This document shows positions 1-7,753 of a DNA stretch of 7,753 bases, piece by piece. Position 1 is the stretch's first letter, and each line of letters starts with the position of its first letter. The position numbers and the translations under genes are program-made. Below the pieces are notes generated by a model that worked only from the letters and a program-made list of their open reading frames with translations, was not told where the DNA came from and did not search any database. Source of the DNA: Gammaproteobacteria bacterium (GTDB taxonomy: Bacteria; Pseudomonadota; Gammaproteobacteria; S012-40); NCBI GenBank assembly GCA_015491615.1, contig WFVN01000126.1:1-7753 (forward strand), written 5' to 3'.

Positions 1-146
1 GCGTGGAGATGGTGATGCCCGGGGACAACGTGGCGATGACGGTGTCGCTGATTGCGCCGATCGCCATGGAGGAAGGTCTGCGCTTCGCCATCCGCGAGGG
101 CGGTCGCACCGTGGGTGCGGGCGTGGTCAGCAAAATCATCGAGTGA
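1..146 (+). CDS. tuf: Elongation factor Tu, C-terminal end (partial)
   Basis: The last 47 codons of EF-Tu, the GTPase that carries aminoacyl-tRNA to the ribosomal A site. The reading frame starts at base 3 and ends with TGA at 144-146. The visible peptide is part of domain 3 (the third, C-terminal beta-barrel) and includes PGDNVAMTVSLIAPIAMEEG followed by the nearly invariant LRFAIREGGRTVGAGVV and the end SKIIE. This matches the EF-Tu C-terminus almost residue for residue, so the family call is secure although the GTPase domain lies outside the window. A tuf copy directly before tRNA-Trp and secE is the tufB-like position in Proteobacteria; whether a second tuf copy exists elsewhere cannot be seen here. 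A GC-rich hairpin follows 10 bases after the stop. Confidence 0.97.
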   Translation, partial: VEMVMPGDNVAMTVSLIAPIAMEEGLRFAIREGGRTVGAGVVSKIIE

Positions 147-155
147 TCGGGTATT

Positions 156-193
156 GGTCGCGCGCCTTTTCCTGGCGCGCGGCCTCGTTTTCT
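156..193 (+). terminator. Probable intrinsic terminator after tuf
   Basis: GGTCGCGCGCC (156-166) pairs with GGCGCGCGGCC (174-184), giving an 11-bp stem with one G-U pair (158 with 182) and a 7-base loop TTTTCCT. A T-rich tail TCGTTTTCT (185-193) follows. The stem is strong but the T-run is interrupted, so termination may be partial. The tail ends at the base before tRNA-Trp position 1, so the same hairpin could also act as a 5' processing landmark if tuf and the tRNA are cotranscribed. Confidence 0.7.
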
Positions 194-269
194 AGGCCAG
201 TAGCTCAATTGGCAGAGCGGCGGTCTCCAAAACCGCAGGTTGGGGGTTCGATTCCCTCCTGGCCTGCCA
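194..269 (+). tRNA. trnW: tRNA-Trp (anticodon CCA)
   Basis: A complete 76-base cloverleaf. The acceptor stem AGGCCAG (194-200) pairs with CTGGCCT (259-265), followed by discriminator G266 and encoded CCA (267-269). The D stem is GCTC (203-206) with GAGC (215-218). The anticodon stem is GCGGT (220-224) with ACCGC (232-236), and the seven-base loop CTCCAAA places anticodon CCA at 227-229, which reads the tryptophan codon UGG. The T stem 242-246/254-258 contains one G-U pair and encloses the loop TTCGATT. The variable loop is 5 bases. A G discriminator is normal for bacterial tRNA-Trp. The gene lies 47 bases after the tuf stop and 23 bases before secE, so cotranscription with secE-nusG is likely; processing of the 3' end would release the secE message. 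Confidence 0.98.
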
Positions 270-292
270 TTTTATTTTGACGGCGGCATTGC

Positions 293-634
293 ATGGCAGA
301 CAAGCTGAAGCTCTCGGTGGCCCTGTTGATTCTTCTGGGGGCGATCGGGGCCTTTTATTATTTTGCGGATCAGTCCCTGCTGGTGCGCGTCGTCGGCATT
401 TTGGTCGCGGTGGTCGTGGCCTTGCTCATATCCGCGCAGACCGAGGTCGGGCGGGCGGCGTTGGCGTTCCTGAGCGACGCGCGCACGGAGGCGCGGAAGG
501 TCGTGTGGCCGACGCGCAAGGAAACCATGCAGACCACCCTCATCGTCATGGTGATGGTGGTGGTGGTGGGCATCATGTTGTGGTTGTTGGACATGGTGCT
601 CTTGTGGGCGGTCAAGGCCCTCACGCAGATCTGA
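293..634 (+). CDS. secE: Preprotein translocase subunit SecE
   Basis: A 113-residue SecE, the clamp-like subunit that stabilises SecY in the SecYEG channel of the inner membrane. Three hydrophobic segments are visible at about residues 7-24, 29-47 and 83-105, the E. coli-like three-helix form rather than the single-helix form of many other bacteria. The conserved amphipathic cytoplasmic segment EARKVVWPTRKETMQTT (66-82) precedes the last, essential helix. It is slightly shorter than the E. coli protein (127 residues as I recall). ATG 293 is the only sensible start, but upstream there is no good Shine-Dalgarno sequence: the 23-base gap after the tRNA is TTTTATTTTGACGG followed by a GGC-rich stretch. 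nusG starts 15 bases after the stop, the standard secE-nusG pairing. Confidence 0.97.
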   Translation: MADKLKLSVALLILLGAIGAFYYFADQSLLVRVVGILVAVVVALLISAQTEVGRAALAFLSDARTEARKVVWPTRKETMQTTLIVMVMVVVVGIMLWLLDMVLLWAVKALTQI

Positions 635-649
635 TAGGGAAGGTGGGAC

Positions 650-1183
650 GTGGCTAAACGCTGGTACGTGGTGCAGACCTATTCGGGCTTCGAGAATCAG
701 GTCAAGCGCTCGCTGGAGGAGCGCATCCGCCACAGCGGCATGGAAGACAAGTTCGGCGAGGTGCTGGTCCCCACCGAGGAAGTGGTGGAGATGCGTGAGG
801 GGCAGAAGCGCAAGAGTGAGCGTAAATTCTTCCCCGGTTACGTCCTCATCCAGATGGAGATGGACGAGTCGACTTGGCATTTGGTGAAGAGTGCCCCGCG
901 GGTGCTGGGCTTCATCGGCGGCACCTCCGACCGGCCGGCGCCCATCTCCGACAAGGAGGCCGAGGCCATCCTCAACCGCGTGCAGGAGGGGGCCGAGAAG
1001 CCGCGTCCGAAGATCCTCTTCGAGCCCGGCGAGGTGGTACGCATCACCGAAGGGCCGTTCAACGATTTCGACGGCGTGGTGGAAGAGGTGGATTACGACA
1101 AGAGCCGCTTGCGGGTGTCGGTGACCATTTTCGGCCGTTCCACGCCGGTGGAGCTCGAATTCTCCCAGGTGGAGAAGGCGTAA
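650..1183 (+). CDS. nusG: Transcription termination/antitermination factor NusG
   Basis: A 177-residue NusG. It binds RNA polymerase near the clamp, suppresses pausing, assists Rho and can link polymerase to ribosomal protein S10. The NGN domain covers roughly residues 1-118: it opens with KRWYVVQTYSGFENQVKRSL (3-22) and holds the FFPGYVLIQM motif (60-69) and RVLGFIGG (84-91). The KOW domain follows at about 124-177, with FEPGEVVRITEGPFNDFDG (124-142). The length is close to E. coli NusG (181 residues). The start is GTG at 650, chosen because the family N-terminus MAKRWYVVQ begins there and GGGAAGGTGGG (637-647) supplies a strong, closely placed Shine-Dalgarno. Rifampicin-target rpoB lies downstream in the same cluster. 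The TAA stop at 1181-1183 is followed directly by the L1-site leader of rplK. Confidence 0.98.
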   Translation: MAKRWYVVQTYSGFENQVKRSLEERIRHSGMEDKFGEVLVPTEEVVEMREGQKRKSERKFFPGYVLIQMEMDESTWHLVKSAPRVLGFIGGTSDRPAPISDKEAEAILNRVQEGAEKPRPKILFEPGEVVRITEGPFNDFDGVVEEVDYDKSRLRVSVTIFGRSTPVELEFSQVEKA

Positions 1184-1190
1184 ATCCCAC

Positions 1191-1219
1191 GCGGGGAGCC
1201 GCAAGGCGCATGGACCCGC
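1191..1219 (+). promoter_or_regulatory. Predicted L1-binding operator in the rplK leader
   Basis: In the 50-base nusG-rplK gap, GCGGG (1191-1195) pairs with CCCGC (1215-1219) and GCC (1198-1200) pairs with GGC (1205-1207) around a GCAA tetraloop (1201-1204). Between the two stems lies an asymmetric internal loop, GA (1196-1197) against GCATGGA (1208-1214). The combination GGGAG-C with GCAUGGA is the L1-binding pattern of 23S rRNA helices 76-78 as I recall it. In E. coli and archaea, L1 represses its own L11-L1 mRNA by binding such a mimic. The element ends 3 bases before the rplK Shine-Dalgarno AGGAG (1223-1227), so bound L1 would block initiation. Function is inferred from motif and position. 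Confidence 0.8.
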
Positions 1220-1233
1220 AGCAGGAGTGAATC

Positions 1234-1665
1234 ATGGCAAAGAAAGTTCAGGCGTATATCAAATTGCAGGTGAAGGCCGGCCAGGCCAACCCCAGCCCGC
1301 CGGTGGGTCCGGCGTTGGGTCAGCACGGCGTCAACATCATGGAATTCTGCAAGGCGTTCAACGCCCAGACGCAGAACCTGGAGCCCGGTCTGCCCATCCC
1401 GGTGATCATCACCGTTTACAACGACCGTAGTTTCACTTTCGTCACCAAGACCCCGCCCGCCTCCATCCTCATCAAGAAGGCGTTGGGGCTCTCCAGCGGG
1501 GCCAACGCGCCCGGGCGCGAGACCGTGGGGACCATCACCCGCGAGCAACTGGAAGAGATCGCCAAGATCAAAGAGCCGGACATCACCGCCGCGGACATGG
1601 AGGCGGCGGTGCGCACCATCGCCGGTACCGCGCGGTCCATGGGCGTCGCCGTGGAGGGGGTGTGA
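1234..1665 (+). CDS. rplK: 50S ribosomal protein L11
   Basis: A 143-residue L11 (142 in E. coli), which binds the 23S GTPase-associated centre and takes part in factor-dependent GTP hydrolysis and RelA activation. The N-terminal domain carries ANPSPPVGPALGQHGVNIME (18-37), including the two-proline segment (P22-P23) where thiostrepton and micrococcin resistance changes are known in other bacteria; it looks wild type. DRSFTFVTKTPPAS (64-77) leads into the RNA-binding C-terminal domain, ending in GTARSMGV (131-138). Start ATG 1234 has AGGAG at 1223-1227, 6 bases away. The gene is probably translationally repressed by L1 through the leader at 1191-1219. The stop is one base from rplA. Confidence 0.98.
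   Translation: MAKKVQAYIKLQVKAGQANPSPPVGPALGQHGVNIMEFCKAFNAQTQNLEPGLPIPVIITVYNDRSFTFVTKTPPASILIKKALGLSSGANAPGRETVGTITREQLEEIAKIKEPDITAADMEAAVRTIAGTARSMGVAVEGV
1653..1660 (+). promoter_or_regulatory. rplA ribosome binding site inside rplK
   Basis: The purine-rich GGAGGGGG lies within the last codons of rplK, six bases before the rplA ATG at 1667. Together with the one-base gap between stop and start, it indicates translational coupling, so that repression of rplK by L1 would also lower L1 synthesis. Confidence 0.75.
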
Positions 1666-1666
1666 A

Positions 1667-2359
1667 ATGGCCAAGCTGAGTAAGCGTTTCAAGATCATTC
1701 GCGAGAAGCTGGAATCCGGCAAAGTGTACAGCGTCGATGAGGCCATCGCCCTCCTGAAGGAAGTGCCGCCCGCCAAGTTCCGCGAGTCGGTGGACGTGGC
1801 CGTGAACCTGGGCGTCGATCCGCGCAAGTCCGACCAGGTGGTGCGTGGCTCCACCGTCCTGCCCCACGGCACCGGCAAGGAAGTGCGCGTGGCCGTGTTC
1901 GCCCAGGGGCCCGCCGCCGAAGCGGCCAAGGCCGCCGGTGCCGACGTGGTGGGCATGGAAGACCTGGCCGAGTCCATCAAGGCGGGGAACCTGGATTTCG
2001 ACGTGGTCATCGCCGCGCCCGACGCCATGCGGGTGGTGGGTGCCCTGGGACAGATCCTCGGCCCGCGCGGGCTGATGCCGAACCCCAAGGTGGGCACGGT
2101 GACCCCCGACGTGGCCACGGCGGTGAAGAATGCCAAGGCCGGTCAGGTGCGCTACCGCACCGACAAGGCCGGCATCGTCCACTGCACCATCGGCAAGATC
2201 GACTTCGAGCCCGAGGCCCTCAAGGAGAACCTGCAGGCCCTCTTGTCCGACCTGCAGAAGGCCAAGCCGGCTGCGGCCAAGGGTGTCTACATGCAGAAGG
2301 TGACCCTGTCCACCACCATGGGGCCGGGGGTGCCGGTGGAAGTTTCCTCCCTCGTCTGA
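1667..2359 (+). CDS. rplA: 50S ribosomal protein L1
   Basis: A 230-residue L1 (234 in E. coli). L1 forms the mobile L1 stalk beside the E site and helps release deacylated tRNA; in Proteobacteria it is also the translational repressor of the rplK-rplA mRNA. Domain I is split around domain II: residues about 1-67 and 160-230, with domain II in between. The family signature LGPRGLMPNPKVGTVT sits at 131-146, and the RNA-contacting N-terminal part includes FRESVDVAVNLGVDPRKSDQ (38-57). The C-terminus reads KVTLSTTMGPGVPVEV (211-226), as expected for a complete protein. The only intergenic base after rplK is 1666. Its likely operator is the hairpin at 1191-1219. Confidence 0.98.
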   Translation: MAKLSKRFKIIREKLESGKVYSVDEAIALLKEVPPAKFRESVDVAVNLGVDPRKSDQVVRGSTVLPHGTGKEVRVAVFAQGPAAEAAKAAGADVVGMEDLAESIKAGNLDFDVVIAAPDAMRVVGALGQILGPRGLMPNPKVGTVTPDVATAVKNAKAGQVRYRTDKAGIVHCTIGKIDFEPEALKENLQALLSDLQKAKPAAAKGVYMQKVTLSTTMGPGVPVEVSSLV

Positions 2360-2377
2360 GGGATACAGGCTTTGGGT

Positions 2378-2510
2378 CGCCGGCGCGAGCCGGCGTACGT
2401 CAAAGACCGCAGGTACGCCGTAAGGCGTTTAATGGGGGACCGCCTGCGCAGACGGGGCCGAATGAGCATGGGCTCAGGGGCGCCGTCATTCGGGGGTGCG
2501 CTTGCGCACC
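2378..2510 (+). promoter_or_regulatory. Ribosomal protein L10 leader (L10-L7/L12 autoregulation)
   Basis: The 182-base rplA-rplJ gap is a structured leader. Its core matches the enterobacterial L10-binding region: CAAAGACCGCAGGT (2401-2414), the GUAA-capped hairpin ACGCC/GGCGT (2415-2419/2424-2428), TTAAT (2428-2432), and GCCTGCGCAGACGG (2442-2455). CGCAGG (2408-2413) pairs with CCTGCG (2443-2448) to close the binding domain. A GCGA-capped hairpin (2378-2384/2389-2395) precedes it. Downstream, either GACGG/CCGTC (2451-2455/2483-2487) with TGAGC/GCTCA (2463-2467/2472-2476), or CCGAATGA/TCATTCGG (2458-2465/2486-2493), can form. A CTTG-capped hairpin GGTGCG/CGCACC (2495-2500/2505-2510) comes last. 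No T-run follows any stem, so control is probably translational. In E. coli the L10-(L7/L12) complex binds this leader and represses rplJ-rplL. Confidence 0.88.
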
Positions 2511-2541
2511 AAATTGAGGCGAACCTTGGAGATCGACTCGT

Positions 2542-3075
2542 ATGGCACTGACCTTGGAAGAGAAGAAGGCGATCGTCGCCGAGGTCCACCAAGTCGCTGC
2601 GAGCGCATACTCCGCCGTTGCCGCCGAGTACCGCGGGCTCACCGTCGAGGAGATGAACGAGCTGCGGGCGAAGGCGCGCCAGAGCCAGGTCTACGTCCGG
2701 GTGGTGAAGAACACCCTGGCGAGACGGGCCTTGGAAAATACTGACTTCGAGTGCATGAAAGAGGGCTTGGTGGGGCCGCTGTTGCTGGCTTTCTCCACCG
2801 AGGATCCCGGTTCCGCCGCTCGCCTCATCGAGGCGTTCGGTAAGGAACACGAGCACTTGAAGCCCAAGCTCGTGTCCGTGGGGGGGCAGTTGCTCGGCCC
2901 TGAGCAGCTCAAGGCCGTCGCCAGCCTGCCCACGCGCGACGAGGCGATCAGTATGTTGATGGCGGTGATGCGTGCGCCCGTCGAGAAGCTGGCGCGTACT
3001 CTGAACGCAGTGCCCACCAAGCTGGTCCGGACCCTGGTGGCGCTGAAGGAAGAGAAAGAGAAGGCGTCCGCTTAA
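2542..3075 (+). CDS. rplJ: 50S ribosomal protein L10
   Basis: A 177-residue L10, the base of the ribosomal stalk: its N-terminal domain binds 23S rRNA beside L11 and its C-terminal helix holds L7/L12 dimers. The N-terminal part reads MALTLEEKKAIVAEV (1-15), then AEYRGLTVEEMNELR (28-42) and YVRVVKNTLARRAL (51-64), all typical. The C-terminal helix begins near LPTRDEAISMLM (129-140). Compared with the 165-residue E. coli protein, as I recall it, the extra 12 residues all fall in this helix, where a K-L-x-R-T-L-x-A segment occurs twice (149-156 and 160-167). This suggests an extra L7/L12 dimer site. TGGAG (2527-2531) lies 10 bases before ATG 2542. Expression is probably fed back through the leader at 2378-2510. 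Confidence 0.98.
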   Translation: MALTLEEKKAIVAEVHQVAASAYSAVAAEYRGLTVEEMNELRAKARQSQVYVRVVKNTLARRALENTDFECMKEGLVGPLLLAFSTEDPGSAARLIEAFGKEHEHLKPKLVSVGGQLLGPEQLKAVASLPTRDEAISMLMAVMRAPVEKLARTLNAVPTKLVRTLVALKEEKEKASA

Positions 3076-3108
3076 GGGCGATGCTCGCTCGGATCCATAT
3101 CGAACCCT

Positions 3109-3114
3109 TAGGAG
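3109..3114 (+). promoter_or_regulatory. rplL ribosome binding site
   Basis: TAGGAG lies 9 bases before ATG 3124 but only 3 bases before the in-frame ATG 3118. The spacing and the family N-terminus (MAVSKEEIL) favour 3124 as the start. The rplJ-rplL gap is 48 bases, and its own strong site fits the need to make several L7/L12 per L10. Confidence 0.75.
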
Positions 3115-3123
3115 TGAATGACC

Positions 3124-3507
3124 ATGGCTGTTAGCAAAGAAGAGATCCTGGAAACCATCGCCAACATGTCCGTGATGGACATCGTTGAACTCATCAATGC
3201 GATGGAGGAGAAGTTCGGCGTTTCCGCCGCTGCTGTCGCCGCTGTCGCTGCCCCCGCCGCCGCCGGTGGTGAGGCCGGTGGCGCCGCCGAAGAGAAGACC
3301 GAGTTCGACGTCATTCTGTCCAGCTTCGGTTCCAACAAGGTGGCGGTGATCAAGGCCGTCCGCGGTATCACCGGCCTGGGCCTGAAGGAAGCCAAGGAGC
3401 TGGTGGAGAAGGCGCCTTCCCCCATCAAGGAAGGGATCTCCAAGGAAGAGGCCGAAGAGATCAAGAAGCAGCTCGAAGAGGCCGGCGCCACGGTGGAGAT
3501 CAAGTAA
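3124..3507 (+). CDS. rplL: 50S ribosomal protein L7/L12
   Basis: A 127-residue L7/L12, the multi-copy stalk protein that recruits EF-Tu, EF-G, IF2 and RF3 and stimulates their GTP hydrolysis. The N-terminal dimerisation and L10-binding domain is about residues 1-33 (SKEEILETIANMSVMDIVEL at 4-23). An Ala/Gly-rich flexible hinge covers about 34-56. The globular C-terminal domain starts at EKTEFDVIL (57-65) and contains the factor-binding helices: NKVAVIKAVRGITGLGLKEA (71-90), AKELVEKAP (90-98), ending ATVEIK. Acidic and alanine-rich composition is as expected. Start: ATG 3124 preferred over in-frame ATG 3118, which would add Met-Thr and sit too close to the Shine-Dalgarno. It is followed by the 221-base gap with the attenuator before rpoB. 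Confidence 0.97.
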   Translation: MAVSKEEILETIANMSVMDIVELINAMEEKFGVSAAAVAAVAAPAAAGGEAGGAAEEKTEFDVILSSFGSNKVAVIKAVRGITGLGLKEAKELVEKAPSPIKEGISKEEAEEIKKQLEEAGATVEIK

Positions 3508-3513
3508 GAACGA

Positions 3514-3544
3514 CGATCTTGCGCGCTGGAGAAGCTGCAGATCG
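3514..3544 (+). other. Hairpin just after rplL
   Basis: CGATCT (3514-3519) pairs with AGATCG (3539-3544); GC (3521-3522) with GC (3537-3538), a G-U pair (3523/3536), and GCT (3525-3527) with AGC (3533-3535) continue the stem around a GGAGA loop, with single bulges at 3520 and 3524. No T-run follows, so it is not a terminator by itself. It may protect the 3' end of the rplL message or help folding of the attenuator 7 bases further on. Functional role is inference. Confidence 0.45.
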
Positions 3545-3551
3545 GAAGTAC

Positions 3552-3581
3552 GGCTGGTGGCCCCGGGCCACCGGCCTTTTT
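3552..3581 (+). terminator. Intrinsic terminator/attenuator between rplL and rpoB
   Basis: GGCTGGTGGCC (3552-3562) pairs with GGCCACCGGCC (3566-3576), an 11-bp GC-rich stem with one G-U pair and a CCG loop, followed immediately by five Ts (3577-3581). It is a textbook Rho-independent terminator. In E. coli an attenuator at the same place lets only a minority of polymerases continue into rpoBC, which sets the ribosomal protein to polymerase ratio; the same role is likely here since no clear promoter for rpoB is visible downstream. Confidence 0.9.
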
Positions 3582-3617
3582 CCATTGGCGGGTTGGGCGT
3601 CTTGAATTCGTCAGGCG

Positions 3618-3660
3618 CCTGTCCGGATCAACCCGAGGCCTTCGGCTTGATGCGGACAGG
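3618..3660 (+). other. Long imperfect hairpin, candidate RNase III site
   Basis: CCTGTCCG (3618-3625) pairs with CGGACAGG (3653-3660), ATCAA (3627-3631) with TTGAT (3647-3651), and CCGA (3633-3636) with TCGG (3642-3645) around a GGCCT loop. The stem has 17 pairs interrupted only by one G-G (3626/3652) and one C-C (3632/3646) mismatch. In E. coli RNase III cuts the rplL-rpoB message in a stem located between the attenuator and rpoB, which is the position of this hairpin. The cleavage role is inferred from shape and place only. Confidence 0.55.
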
Positions 3661-3685
3661 TCCCTGGGGCCGCAAGCTCCGGACC
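3659..3685 (+). other. Bulged hairpin in the rpoB leader
   Basis: GGTCC (3659-3663) pairs with GGACC (3681-3685) and, after a two-base CT bulge, GGGGC (3666-3670) pairs with GCTCC (3676-3680, one G-U) around the loop CGCAA. It shares bases 3659-3660 with the preceding long hairpin, so the outermost pairs of the two compete or the helices stack. The rpoB Shine-Dalgarno GAGG (3718-3721) lies 32 bases further on and is not covered. Role unknown. Confidence 0.4.
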
Positions 3686-3728
3686 CGATGATGGGTTTTC
3701 TTCTCTATGCACTGATAGAGGATTTCTG

Positions 3729-7753
<4,025 letters not shown>

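Noticed and set aside
277..282. TTGACG between tRNA-Trp and secE, resembling a -35 box.
   Set aside because: No -10-like hexamer lies 16-18 bases downstream, and the resulting start would be inside secE.
272..1204. A 310-codon minus-strand frame opposite secE and nusG.
   Set aside because: Low-complexity translation with a His run caused by the GTG repeat of secE; both genes on the plus strand are unmistakable.
1210..1230. A six-codon upstream frame (ATG to TGA) ending 3 bases before the rplK start.
   Set aside because: Its ATG is part of the GCATGGA motif of the L1 site and has no well-spaced Shine-Dalgarno, so RNA structure explains it better than translation.
2495..2510. The CTTG-capped hairpin before rplJ as an intrinsic terminator.
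   Set aside because: It is followed by AAATTGAGG, not a T-run, so it is more likely part of the L10 leader fold.
3118..3123. ATG 3118 as the start of rplL.
   Set aside because: It is only 3 bases from TAGGAG; ATG 3124 has normal 9-base spacing and gives the usual L7/L12 N-terminus.
1093..3585. Long minus-strand frames (347 and 432 codons) across rplK-rplA and rplA-rplL.
   Set aside because: They cross gene ends, the structured leaders and the attenuator without any domain or ribosome binding site; they follow from the GC-rich third positions of the real genes.
3684..3699. CCC-GATGAT-GGG-TTTT before rpoB as a second terminator.
   Set aside because: A three-pair stem is too weak, and part of it (3684-3685) is used by the stronger hairpin 3659-3685.

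Overview
The window is a canonical proteobacterial translation/transcription locus, entirely on the + strand: 3' end of tuf, tRNA-Trp(CCA), secE, nusG, rplK, rplA, rplJ, rplL, then most of rpoB, which runs off the right edge about 17 codons before its expected stop. The gene order, an L10 leader of the enterobacterial type, the three-segment SecE and the RpoB sequence all point to a Gamma- or Betaproteobacterium. I lean to a GC-rich gammaproteobacterium because of the RpoB N-terminus and the long match to E. coli RpoB around the rifampicin region. Third codon positions are mostly G or C throughout, and no gene looks foreign in composition.

Layout: 1-146 tuf end; 156-193 GC-rich hairpin with a T-rich tail; 194-269 tRNA-Trp with encoded CCA; 293-634 secE; 650-1183 nusG (GTG start); 1191-1219 predicted L1 operator in the rplK leader; 1234-1665 rplK; 1667-2359 rplA (1-base gap); 2360-2541 long structured rplJ leader with the L10 binding core; 2542-3075 rplJ; 3124-3507 rplL; 3508-3728 intergenic region with an intrinsic terminator/attenuator and further hairpins; 3729-7753 rpoB, open reading frame intact to the edge.

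The genes serve two linked machines. EF-Tu, tRNA-Trp, L11, L1, L10 and L7/L12 belong to translation; L11, L10 and L7/L12 build the GTPase-associated stalk on which EF-Tu works. NusG and RpoB belong to transcription, and NusG also couples RNA polymerase to the ribosome. SecE is an essential part of the SecYEG channel and is a traditional neighbour of nusG. The noncoding intervals hold what appear to be the known feedback devices of this operon: an L1 site mimicking 23S rRNA, an L10-(L7/L12) leader, and an attenuator that would lower rpoB expression relative to the ribosomal protein genes.

I found no new system, mobile element, CRISPR array or defence gene. The points worth a second look are RNA structures (a competing pairing in the rplJ leader, the hairpin series before rpoB, and the terminator abutting tRNA-Trp) and a duplicated L7/L12-binding segment in L10 that predicts a stalk with more L7/L12 copies than in E. 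coli. No promoter could be supported from the sequence.
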